Shown: piece by piece, positions 1 to 7,491 of the stretch
Layout: each line of letters opens with the position of its first letter
Numbering within the stretch: the stretch's first letter is position 1
Translations under genes and position numbers: made by a program
NCBI GenBank assembly: GCA_900315695.1
Contig: ONAE01000004.1
Coordinates: forward strand, 1 to 45,329
Source of the DNA: an uncultured Prevotella sp.
GTDB lineage: Bacteria; Bacteroidota; Bacteroidia; Bacteroidales; Bacteroidaceae
Reading direction: 5' to 3'
DNA: 45,329 nucleotides
The notes under the pieces: model-generated
What the model was told of the DNA's origin: nothing
The model's input: the letters and a program-made list of their open reading frames with translations, nothing else
Databases searched by the model: none

Positions 1-95
1 GAGGCATTCTCCTGCCTCCACTTGGCATCGTCAACGAACGTGGAACGCTCACCTGACTGGTTCGCCTCCAAAAACTGTACTGCTTTTGACTTCAT
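1..95 (-). CDS. Partial gene running off the left edge, unknown
   Basis: The reverse strand reads an open frame from an ATG at 95 to the window edge: 31 codons beginning MKSKAVQFLEANQSGER, with no stop. A full Bacteroidota promoter lies directly upstream, so this is very likely the true 5' end of a gene. The product is not recognisable from so few residues; the composition is hydrophilic and looks cytosolic. If the tRNA fragment at 456-497 is the far end of an integrated element, this gene lies inside that element, near its right end. Confidence 0.6.
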   Translation of the reverse strand, partial: MKSKAVQFLEANQSGERSTFVDDAKWRQENA

Positions 96-103
96 ATATG
101 CTG

Positions 104-146
104 CAAAATTAAATATATTCTTTTAATTTTGCAACTTTTAAGTTGC
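104..146 (-). promoter_or_regulatory. Promoter of the left-edge gene with overlapping inverted repeat
   Basis: On the minus strand the -7 box TAATTTTG (104-111) and a -33 TTG (132-134) are 20 bp apart, the usual Bacteroidota spacing. The -33 element sits inside an inverted repeat GCAACTT-TT-AAGTTGC (131-146), a plausible operator. The -7 box ends only 8 bp before the ATG, so the mRNA would be nearly leaderless. Confidence 0.6.
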
Positions 147-455
147 GTTTTTGTATTCTTATATGTCATTTTTGCCGAATAGGACAGTCCATCGGCAATT
201 ATTGCCTTTGCCTGCTGCCATTTCTTTCCCTTTGAGCCTAACAGTTTTGGATCAGCCATCAGTTCATGGTAGCGTCTTTGGGGGACATCCGGGCCTCCAA
301 GTGGTTTCGGTGACAACGACTGCAAGTACGGAACTTCAAGTATTCCACAACAGAGAATCACTGCATATCATATTGAGAATTAGTAAATTATAAAAATTAA
401 AAATATATAGAGACGGACTACCACAGGCTATCACAAAGTATGTCCTTCGGAGCAA
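147..455. other. Stretch without a convincing gene
   Basis: About 300 bp with short open frames on both strands and no promoter or ribosome site attached to them. A minus-strand frame covering about 170-310 has gene-like codon use (reading RYHELMADP and KKWQQAKAIIADGL) and may be a decayed gene scrap, but no family is recognisable. Confidence 0.3.
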
Positions 456-497
456 CTCATAATCTGGAGGTCCCTGGTTCAAGCCCAGGCTGGTCCA
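456..497 (+). tRNA. 3' half of tRNA-Met(CAT): probable attachment site (partial)
   Basis: The sequence matches a tRNA only from the anticodon loop onward: loop CTCATAA (456-462, anticodon CAT 458-460), 3' anticodon-stem strand TCTGG (463-467), variable AGGTC, T-arm CCTGG-TTCAAGC-CCAGG (473-489), acceptor strand CTGGTCC (490-496) and discriminator A. The 5' partner strands are absent: AGCAA stands where CCAGA is needed, and there is no GGACCAG acceptor or D-arm upstream. A tRNA 3' end starting in the anticodon loop is the classic footprint of tyrosine-recombinase integration. Because a terminator follows, this is probably the original 3' end of the locus, with the rebuilt tRNA beyond the left edge. 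Confidence 0.7.
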
Positions 498-508
498 CAC
501 GGAAAATC

Positions 509-545
509 AGAGAGTTACGAATAATTCGTAACTCTCTTTTTTTTA
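509..545 (+). terminator. Strong rho-independent terminator after the tRNA fragment
   Basis: A perfect inverted repeat (509-537, 14-bp arms around one central base) is followed by an uninterrupted T run. It lies 11 bp beyond the tRNA fragment, so it is probably the original terminator of that tRNA transcription unit. Confidence 0.85.
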
Positions 546-571
546 CCTGCTTGAATCCGTAGGCAGATGCA

Positions 572-693
572 TCACAAATCGGGCACCAGAGAGCGAGCTA
601 CAGTAAGACCTATACCCGTACCGTCATAGTATTCATCAGGCTCGACTGAAACACTCAATTCTGCCCGTGTCTTCTGCTCAGGCTGAATCACTC
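572..693 (-). pseudogene. Histidine-kinase C-terminal scrap
   Basis: On the minus strand an open frame with no start codon reads QPEQKTRAELSVSVEP, then DGTGIGLTVARSLV, and stops at 572-574. GTGIGL followed by a helix is the G2 box of the HATPase_c domain of sensor histidine kinases. Everything upstream is missing: the frame runs straight into the stop region of the lipoprotein gene at 694. It also ends earlier than a normal HATPase domain. Read as the tail of a deleted two-component or hybrid sensor gene, possibly lost when the neighbouring element integrated. Confidence 0.5.
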
Positions 694-1974
694 TTATTTG
701 TAAACTTCGTCTTCATCAGGATACAGGTACCAGTCTTTTGCTTTATCCTTGTTTTCTGCCCATTCGCCAAAGGAATGTTCAAACGTTCGATAAGCTCCTC
801 CACGAGCACCTTGTTTTCTGGTTCCGATAGCCACAGCGTGAAGCGGCCAACGGAATGTACTGTTAGGGACGCATAATACCCACGGAAGATTCTTGGTTTC
901 TACATCAGGATGCGGAAAGAGTACCTGAGCCGAATTATAATTATAGGTATGTATTTCCCACTTGCCACCATTGTAGTCCAAAAGGATAAAGGGATCTAAG
1001 TCAAGCTGCGAGAGGTAATTCACATCCACGTTCTCCTTAAAGGTCACAATATATGTCAACTCACGAGGAATGAATCTCCCATAGGTGTCATTCTTCACAT
1101 TCGAGACATTATATCTCTTACGTGTTACTAAACCATAATCCATGTTAATATTATCACCTGTAGCCCAGTGACCATCTGCAAACAGATTGATCACTGCATC
1201 ATTAATCAGACCTTTCAGCAGAAGATCCTTTTCCTTGATAAACGTACGCATCTGATCAGGGAGCTCAACGCCTCTAACCACATCAAACGAGGCATTATCA
1301 ACTGTTTTCACAGATTCAATATCATCATATCTATAACCAAAAAGACGCATGGCTGAAGCCATTTGCTTCACACCTCCGACTGCAGCCAACTGGACGTTGA
1401 TGCGAACCTCTCGCTCATCAGAACGCTCCATCGAGATGCGTAATGCAATGTCATTATAATCATAATCACCCAGATCGGGAAATTCCTCTTCAAACAAGTA
1501 AGTATAGATCTGTGGCTGGTAGATATAGGGCATCTTCTGTTTATTTGCAATAGGATGGGAGAAATTAACGACATCAGCTGCTTTTGGATCAAAAGGCACT
1601 ACCGTATAATTATCCTCGAAATCAATAGCTGCGGCATAAAGCAAATCCTGCGTATTGGGATAGGTAATAGACATCGAAACCACGCTCCTTTCAGAAGCAT
1701 AGGCCTCACCTACTATCAAAGCCGATGAGGATTCTACAGGATTGCCTGAAAAAACACGAATCCGCTCAATGTCCTCCAAATCAGAGACATCCACCGCCAG
1801 TATTTGTTTTTCACACAACATCCAATCATGATTCTTAGCCGCATCGGGAACAGGAGACAGATCTTCTACTAATTCTTCATACTTCTGTTGGTCAAACATA
1901 TTACGGACACAGCTAGACAATAACATCGTCAAGCAACAAAAAGGAACCAACATCTGCCACTTATTATACCTCAT
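694..1974 (-). CDS. LruC-domain lipoprotein
   Basis: A predicted 426-residue exported lipoprotein. Its hydrophobic signal ends in a lipobox-like LLSSC near residue 21. The middle carries DLGDYDYNDIAL, the acidic motif of LruC-domain proteins, and the C-terminal part is compatible with the associated DUF4842 region. The molecular function of these proteins is unknown; they are surface or periplasmic proteins of Bacteroidota. The start was set at the ATG at 1974. A longer frame would begin at a TTG at 1998, but that TTG is the end of a promoter -7 box TATTTTTG (1996-2003, minus strand), so it cannot be translated from this promoter. It is divergent from a second LruC-type gene, suggesting shared control. 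Confidence 0.8.
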   Translation of the reverse strand: MRYNKWQMLVPFCCLTMLLSSCVRNMFDQQKYEELVEDLSPVPDAAKNHDWMLCEKQILAVDVSDLEDIERIRVFSGNPVESSSALIVGEAYASERSVVSMSITYPNTQDLLYAAAIDFEDNYTVVPFDPKAADVVNFSHPIANKQKMPYIYQPQIYTYLFEEEFPDLGDYDYNDIALRISMERSDEREVRINVQLAAVGGVKQMASAMRLFGYRYDDIESVKTVDNASFDVVRGVELPDQMRTFIKEKDLLLKGLINDAVINLFADGHWATGDNINMDYGLVTRKRYNVSNVKNDTYGRFIPRELTYIVTFKENVDVNYLSQLDLDPFILLDYNGGKWEIHTYNYNSAQVLFPHPDVETKNLPWVLCVPNSTFRWPLHAVAIGTRKQGARGGAYRTFEHSFGEWAENKDKAKDWYLYPDEDEVYK

Positions 1975-2099
1975 ACCTATGTTCTTTTTATGTTGCAAAA
2001 ATAAAGAATATAACTAAATAACACCTTTTTTTTGCAAACGATTACGACCCATTTAATATTCTTTAACTCAAGAAACTACCATCCTATGATTATTTTGCG

Positions 2100-2107
2100 T
2101 ACTTTTG
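2100..2107 (+). promoter_or_regulatory. -7 box upstream of the large LruC lipoprotein
   Basis: TACTTTTG matches the Bacteroidota -7 consensus, about 90 bp before the ATG. No clear -33 TTTG sits at the usual distance. The long AT-rich leader (about 85 nt) is unlike the short leaders elsewhere in the window. Confidence 0.45.
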
Positions 2108-2197
2108 CATCATTATACATAATAGATTTAATTTTGTTTTTAAGAAACAATCTTTTAATTAAGGTAAGGATAAACAATCGTTAAAAAGGAAAAGTAT

Positions 2198-4477
2198 ATG
2201 AAGAAGTATTTGATGACAGGAATTGCCGCATTAGCTCTGGGCGGTATTATTACAAGCTGTTCCCACGACATGGATCAGTACAAAGGGGGAAACACGACAG
2301 AGAACATTAAGAAGACTTATGAAAATGCATTCGTTGAGACCTTTGGACAGCCAGCTGCTACTCAAACATGGGGCTTCGGCTCAGCAACTGTTGCTGGGAC
2401 AAGAGGTGGAACACGTGCTAATCCGGGCGAAAATTATCCTGCCACCCATAGCTATCAAGATGCAAGTGGAGCTGTGATTGCTGGTGCTAACATGAACCAC
2501 AATGAGTGGGCTGATCCCAGCAAGGAATTCGGAGGATGGGTTGTGCCCGATGCTCTGACAGAAGGACAGAAACTTCGTGTTCAGAAGTATTTCCAGGCTA
2601 ATCCCAACCTCTCTTACGAAGATCCTCATTTCCGTCATTTCTTTATTCAGCAGGTTTATACTGGTGGTACCAATCCTCCTGAGACTGGAAACAAGGAGTC
2701 AACCAAAGCTGCAAACGGTCAAGTTCATGCCGGCTCAACCTTAAACCAGTTGACAGTGGGTGAAGCCTGCTCGCATATCAATGATTTCAATGCAGGAACT
2801 TGCTCTAAAAGCAATGTGCTGGACAATGGCAGTACTGTGAATAACGGCACCTACCATGAGGACCAGATTACGCTGATGGTGAATGTTTACGACACCTCTT
2901 GCTTCGGTTATCATGAGACTGGCGGTAGCAACGTGAAGGGTGTTATCAACCATAACGATAAGATGGCATTGGTAAGTGCAGCCGTCATCGACTCATGGGC
3001 TGCTGCTAACGGCAATCCTGGCGAGGCTGTCGTTGACAAGTGGAACCGTTCGTTCATGGGCTTCGACTATGAGTTGCTCCCTGAGGAGGACATCATTCCT
3101 GAGAATCCTACATACGCTAAATTTACTGATGTTCCTGCTTATAACAACATCCAGTATGCTTGGGACGGCACAAATGTGATAGAGATTAAAGCTACTCCTG
3201 AGGCTTCAGAAGCAGAAGAAGTAGATATCACTGCCACTTTTGCACAAAATGCTCAAGGAAATAATGCCACATGCACATATGATAATGGTAAAGTTGTCTG
3301 CACTTTCAATAATCAGTATTATTCTTCTATTACAAGAACCAATTCAACGGATTGGTCTTCGTACAGTAAGATGGTGATGGAGTTTGATGAAGCAAGTACT
3401 ATCAGTGGAGAACTTGATTGTAATGGCGCAAAAGCAGGAATAGCAATAGGTGCCACCAGCGTAGAAGTGGCTTTCAATGGCGCCCAATATTACAATAGTG
3501 TTGTTCTTACAACCACTAACAATTCAACTGGTACGCTCACCATCAAGAAGGTTACCTTGGTGAAAGAAGCCTATACTCCTGATGCTTCTGTAACATACTA
3601 CGACCCCAATGGCTATCTTCTCGGTGATGATAATAAGATTATGTTCTACAGCAGCTCTAACACCAACCAATATGGTGGTACTATCATTGACCTCTCTGAG
3701 AATGATATGAAGACCAGTCAAGACGGCAAGACCTGCCTCAACCTGGTTAAGTTCAAGGAGCTCGCCGATGGTGGCTATCATCCCATCAGCACTGATCTGA
3801 AGAAGTGGGTGAAGTGGGAGGCTGCTTGCGATGGCTATTACAGCGACTGGATCGTTACACTGACCGAAGCTAAGAGAATTAGTAGCGGTGATGGTGGCGA
3901 TGACGGCGATGACGATGACGAAAACGGCGAGATTGAGAAAGTCCGCGTGATTGCTGAAGATTTGACGCTGTCTGACTATGGTAAGGACTTCGACTTTAAT
4001 GATGCCGTATTCGATGTTATTTGGAACAAAACTGCGGGTACTGTTTCTGTTAAGGTTCTCGCTGCTGGTGGTGAGCTGACGATGTATATTGGTGGTACAG
4101 CAGCTGGTGTTTCAGATGTCAAAACTGTTAATGAATTGTTCAAAGAGGCCAACCCAGATAAGAATATTACAGAAAAGACAATGATCAATACCGCTCCAGG
4201 CCGTCATACTGAGTATAAACCATTTACATTACCCTTAGAAAAGGACTGGTGGTCAGGTAACACCATTGAGCAGATTGCCAAGAGTATTTATATCCGTGTT
4301 ATGAAATCTGGCGAACTGATAACTCTGAGTGCCGATCAAGGTAAAGCAGCCAGCAAGATTGCCGTTGGTACCGATTATGAATGGTGCGATGAGCGCGAGG
4401 ATGTTGATGAAAAGTTTGGTGGCAAGTTCAGCGAGTACGTTGGAGGAGCACATTCTTGGAACACTTGGTACAAGTAA
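2198..4477 (+). CDS. Large LruC-type lipoprotein
   Basis: A 759-residue exported lipoprotein: the N-terminus MKKYLMTGIAALALGG ends in a lipobox-like IITSC. The C-terminal quarter carries DYGKDFDFNDAVFD, the same acidic D-aromatic-D-aromatic-N-D motif as the divergent neighbour, and matches the LruC/DUF4842 arrangement. Before it is an Asp/Gly-rich linker (GDGGDDGDDDDENG), probably flexible or calcium-binding. The middle (about residues 340-460) is rich in Thr, Asn and Ser and looks like a beta-sandwich. Role unknown; probably surface display. A terminator follows the stop closely. Confidence 0.8.
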   Translation: MKKYLMTGIAALALGGIITSCSHDMDQYKGGNTTENIKKTYENAFVETFGQPAATQTWGFGSATVAGTRGGTRANPGENYPATHSYQDASGAVIAGANMNHNEWADPSKEFGGWVVPDALTEGQKLRVQKYFQANPNLSYEDPHFRHFFIQQVYTGGTNPPETGNKESTKAANGQVHAGSTLNQLTVGEACSHINDFNAGTCSKSNVLDNGSTVNNGTYHEDQITLMVNVYDTSCFGYHETGGSNVKGVINHNDKMALVSAAVIDSWAAANGNPGEAVVDKWNRSFMGFDYELLPEEDIIPENPTYAKFTDVPAYNNIQYAWDGTNVIEIKATPEASEAEEVDITATFAQNAQGNNATCTYDNGKVVCTFNNQYYSSITRTNSTDWSSYSKMVMEFDEASTISGELDCNGAKAGIAIGATSVEVAFNGAQYYNSVVLTTTNNSTGTLTIKKVTLVKEAYTPDASVTYYDPNGYLLGDDNKIMFYSSSNTNQYGGTIIDLSENDMKTSQDGKTCLNLVKFKELADGGYHPISTDLKKWVKWEAACDGYYSDWIVTLTEAKRISSGDGGDDGDDDDENGEIEKVRVIAEDLTLSDYGKDFDFNDAVFDVIWNKTAGTVSVKVLAAGGELTMYIGGTAAGVSDVKTVNELFKEANPDKNITEKTMINTAPGRHTEYKPFTLPLEKDWWSGNTIEQIAKSIYIRVMKSGELITLSADQGKAASKIAVGTDYEWCDEREDVDEKFGGKFSEYVGGAHSWNTWYK

Positions 4478-4512
4478 AATTACATCAAATACTTATATAC
4501 AAATTAACCGAG

Positions 4513-4545
4513 GAGGTGTCTGCGTGAGCAGGTGCCTCTTTTTTT
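4513..4545 (+). terminator. Terminator of the LruC lipoprotein gene
   Basis: Arms GAGGTGTCTGC (4513-4523) and GCAGGTGCCTC (4528-4538) pair over 11 bp with three G-U wobbles around a GTGA loop, followed by seven T residues. Confidence 0.8.
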
Positions 4546-4578
4546 ATGGAAAAGCTTTGTAATGTGCATATAAAGTTA

Positions 4579-4672
4579 TATCTTTGCGACAAGTCGCGAA
4601 GATAGGCTGCATCTCGGAAATGCAAAAAAAACGGGTTTTATTTTGCATTTCACTCAATTTGCACTATCTTTG
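4579..4672. repeat. Structured intergenic promoter element
   Basis: This stretch has two hairpins and two -7 boxes. TATCTTTGCGAC and GTCGCGAAGATA form a near-perfect inverted repeat (4579-4604) whose left arm is itself a TATCTTTG box. GAAATGCAAAA (4617-4627) and TTTTGCATTTC (4641-4651) form a second hairpin. A second TATCTTTG lies at 4665-4672. From memory, elements of this wording recur between genes in Prevotella genomes; that cannot be checked here. Confidence 0.5.
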
Positions 4673-4715
4673 AGCTACGCTCGAAGGTACTCACGCTCGG
4701 ATTTTCTCAAATAAA

Positions 4716-4747
4716 TTTGGAAAATCTCTCACTTATTCGTACCTTTG
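4716..4747 (+). promoter_or_regulatory. Promoter of the SpmAB-like gene
   Basis: TTTG (4716-4719), exactly 20 bp, then TACCTTTG (4740-4747). The TTG inside the -33 element could be mistaken for a start codon. The -7 box ends 8 bp before the ATG at 4756, so the transcript should begin at or within a few bases of the start codon. Confidence 0.75.
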
Positions 4748-4755
4748 CAGGCAAT

Positions 4756-5988
4756 ATGGTACTGAATTATATTTGGATAGCGTTTTTCATCATCGCCTTT
4801 GTGATTGCGCTGGTGAAACTGGTGTTTCTGGGAGACTTCGATGTGTTCCCAGCAATGATGGATTCTACGTTTTCATCGTCAAAGACAGCCTTTGAGATCT
4901 CTTTGGGACTCACAGGCGTGTTGTCACTCTGGCTCGGCATCATGAAGATTGGCGAGAAGGGAGGCATCGTGAATGTATTGGCCAAGGTGCTGAGTCCTGT
5001 CTTTGTGAAGTTGTTCCCAGACATTCCCAAGGGGCATCCAGTAACGGGCTCGATCTTTATGAACATTGCCGCCAACATGCTGGGACTGGATAATGCCGCT
5101 ACGCCACTTGGTCTGAAGGCGATGGAGCAGTTGCAGGAGCTGAACCCCAAGAAGGATACAGCCACCAACCCGATGATTATGTTCCTGGTGCTGAACACCA
5201 GCGGACTGACGCTGATACCTATCTCTATTATGGTGTATCGTGCCCAGATGGGTGCAGCACAGCCTACTGATATCTTCATCCCCATCCTGCTGGCCACCTT
5301 CTTCTCTACGCTGGCAGGTATCATCATCACCAGTCTCTACCAGAAGATCAACCTTCTGAACCGCACGATGCTGCTCACTCTTGGCGGTGCAGCCTTAGTA
5401 GTGGCAACGATTATCTGGGGCTTCGGACAGATGGACTCGCTGTTGATGAATAAGGTGAGTACCACTTCTGCCAACATCCTGCTGATGACGATTATCATCG
5501 CTTTCATCGTGGCAGGCATGCGCCACAAGGTGAATGTGTATGATGCCTTTATCGAAGGTGCAAAGGAGGGCTTCACTACAGCAGTGAGGATCATCCCCTA
5601 TCTGGTGGCTATCCTCGTTGGAATCGGCGTTTTTCGCGCCTCAGGCGCGATGGACATGCTGATCGACGGCATCAGATGGGGTGTGGAAGCCTGTGGTGCG
5701 AACAGTGATTTTGTGGGGGCTCTGCCTACAGCACTGATGAAGCCCCTGTCAGGCAGCGGAGCACGAGGTATGATGGTGGATGCGATGACAACCTATGGCG
5801 CTGACTCATTCATCGGACGATTGAGTTGTATCTTCCAAGGGTCAACGGATACCACCTTCTATATCCTTGCTGTCTATTTCGGCAGCGTTGGTGTGGTGAA
5901 GACGCGTCACGCTGTGGCTTGTGGACTCCTGGCAGATCTTGCTGGCGTCATCGCAGCCATCGCTATTGCATACTTATTCTTTGGATAG
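4756..5988 (+). CDS. Nucleoside-recognition (SpmA/SpmB-type) membrane protein
   Basis: A 410-residue polytopic membrane protein combining two nucleoside-recognition 'Gate' halves, as in SpmA and SpmB of spore formers, which in Bacteroidota are commonly fused. Visible features are repeated transmembrane segments and the conserved NIAANMLGLDNAATPLG and SGSGARG regions. The transported molecule is unknown for this family. The start was placed at ATG 4756 because the upstream in-frame TTG (4717) is the promoter -33 element. The flippase gene begins 3 bp after the stop, so the two are co-transcribed. Confidence 0.85.
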   Translation: MVLNYIWIAFFIIAFVIALVKLVFLGDFDVFPAMMDSTFSSSKTAFEISLGLTGVLSLWLGIMKIGEKGGIVNVLAKVLSPVFVKLFPDIPKGHPVTGSIFMNIAANMLGLDNAATPLGLKAMEQLQELNPKKDTATNPMIMFLVLNTSGLTLIPISIMVYRAQMGAAQPTDIFIPILLATFFSTLAGIIITSLYQKINLLNRTMLLTLGGAALVVATIIWGFGQMDSLLMNKVSTTSANILLMTIIIAFIVAGMRHKVNVYDAFIEGAKEGFTTAVRIIPYLVAILVGIGVFRASGAMDMLIDGIRWGVEACGANSDFVGALPTALMKPLSGSGARGMMVDAMTTYGADSFIGRLSCIFQGSTDTTFYILAVYFGSVGVVKTRHAVACGLLADLAGVIAAIAIAYLFFG

Positions 5989-5991
5989 ACT

Positions 5992-7428
5992 ATGGCAAAT
6001 CTGAAATCATTAGCAAAAGACACAGCCATTTATGGGCTCTCGAGTATTGTAGGCAGGTTCCTGAACTATCTGCTGGTGCCGCTCTACACCTATTATATGC
6101 CTCACGATACGGGCGACTATGGCATCAGCACGAACATCTATGCCTATACAGCACTGATTCTGGTGATATTGACATTCGGCATGGAGACAACGCTGTTCCG
6201 TTTTGCCAACGATGAGAGGTATCAGTCTGATACTGTTTTCTCGACAGCCTTCGCTACCGTTGGCTCGCTAACAGCAGTATTCCTGTTGCTGATATTCGGT
6301 TTTATCGGCCCAATAAGCGATGGATTGGGCTATTCTGAGCATCCTGACTATCTGTTGATGATGGCAGTAGTGGTGGCGCTCGATGCCATTCAGGCTCTTC
6401 CTTTCAGTTATCTGAGATACCAGAAGCGAGCCATTCGTTTTGCTTCGCTCAAGATGCTGTTCATCCTGATTAACATCGGCTTGAACGTGATCTACTTTGT
6501 ATTGCTGGGCAAGACATCGGTATTCTACGTGTTCTTTATCAATCTGCTGTGTACAGGCCTGATCACCTTCTTCTTCCTGCCCGACTTACTCCGCATCAAA
6601 TGGAAGTTTGACGGCAAGTTGCTCAGAGAGATGCTCAGCTACTCGTGGCCCATATTGATTCTGGGTATTGCGGGCATTCTGAATCAGGTGGCCGATAAGA
6701 TCATCTTCCCACTGGTTTATCCTGATGAGGAACAGGCAAACATTCTGCTAGGCGACTACGGCTCGTGTGTGAAGATCGCAATGATTATGGCGATGATTAC
6801 GCAGGCTTTCCGCTATGCCTACGAGCCCATCGTCTTTGCCAAGTCGAAGGATGCCGACAAGACAGAATACTACGCCACAGCGATGAAATTCTTCATTATC
6901 TTTACGCTGCTGGCCTTCCTCTGTGTGATGGGTTGGATGCCTGTACTTAAATATATCATAGGTGAACAGTATCGCGAAGGTCTTGGTGTGGTACCTATCG
7001 TCATGATGGCAGAGATCTTTATGGGCATCTACTTCAACCTGTCGTTCTGGTACAAGCTCATCGACAAGACCATCTATGGGGCGTGGTTCTCGTTGGCAGG
7101 CTGCATCGTGCTATTTGCCGTAAACATCCTGCTGATCCCCACATACGGCTATTGGGCTTGTGCCTGGGGAGGCTTTGCAGGCTATGGCACAGCGATGGTG
7201 CTGAGCTATATCATCGGCCAGAACAAGAATCCTATCCCCTATCCGATGAAGAGCATCGCTCTTTACTTCGTGATAGCGATGGTGGCTTTCGGCCTGATGA
7301 AATGGGGAGAAACGTATCTTCCGACATGGGGTTCGTTCATATTCAGCAATCTGATGATCATAGGCTTTGTTGTCAAGATTATTAAATCAGACCTGCCACT
7401 TTCCAGATTTAAATCTAAAAAGTGCTAG
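5992..7428 (+). CDS. Polysaccharide flippase (Wzx/MATE-like)
   Basis: A 478-residue integral membrane protein with about 14 hydrophobic segments and an N-terminus (SLAKDTAIYGLSSIVGRFLNY) typical of the polysaccharide biosynthesis protein family within the MOP superfamily. Members flip lipid-linked sugar repeat units across the inner membrane for O-antigen, capsule or exopolysaccharide assembly. No glycosyltransferases are nearby, so the substrate cannot be inferred. It lies 3 bp after the SpmAB-like gene. Its stop codon TAG lies inside the first of two tandem 22-bp repeats. Confidence 0.85.
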   Translation: MANLKSLAKDTAIYGLSSIVGRFLNYLLVPLYTYYMPHDTGDYGISTNIYAYTALILVILTFGMETTLFRFANDERYQSDTVFSTAFATVGSLTAVFLLLIFGFIGPISDGLGYSEHPDYLLMMAVVVALDAIQALPFSYLRYQKRAIRFASLKMLFILINIGLNVIYFVLLGKTSVFYVFFINLLCTGLITFFFLPDLLRIKWKFDGKLLREMLSYSWPILILGIAGILNQVADKIIFPLVYPDEEQANILLGDYGSCVKIAMIMAMITQAFRYAYEPIVFAKSKDADKTEYYATAMKFFIIFTLLAFLCVMGWMPVLKYIIGEQYREGLGVVPIVMMAEIFMGIYFNLSFWYKLIDKTIYGAWFSLAGCIVLFAVNILLIPTYGYWACAWGGFAGYGTAMVLSYIIGQNKNPIPYPMKSIALYFVIAMVAFGLMKWGETYLPTWGSFIFSNLMIIGFVVKIIKSDLPLSRFKSKKC

Positions 7429-7467
7429 TATTAATAGTAGCAATTGCTAGCATTAAATGTAGCAAAA
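7424..7467. repeat. Two tandem 22-bp repeats before the peptidase gene
   Basis: Units at 7424-7445 and 7446-7467 begin GCTAGTATTAATAGTAGC and GCTAGCATTAAATGTAGC and agree at about 17 of 22 positions. Each unit has dyad symmetry (GCTA...TAGC). They overlap the flippase stop codon and end 24 bp before the peptidase ATG. Candidate operator or RNA structure. Confidence 0.55.
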
Positions 7468-7491
7468 AAAAGAATTAATAATAGATATTAT

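Noticed and set aside
92-361. Minus-strand open frame of 89 codons
   Set aside because: Overlaps the promoter and first base positions of the left-edge gene, has no promoter of its own and no recognisable product. At most a decayed gene scrap in its middle part.
456-497. Complete but divergent tRNA gene
   Set aside because: Upstream bases cannot form the acceptor, D or 5' anticodon-stem strands.
4717-4755. TTG-initiated N-terminal extension of the SpmAB-like protein
   Set aside because: The TTG lies in the -33 promoter element and the extension spans the -7 box, so it would be outside the transcript.
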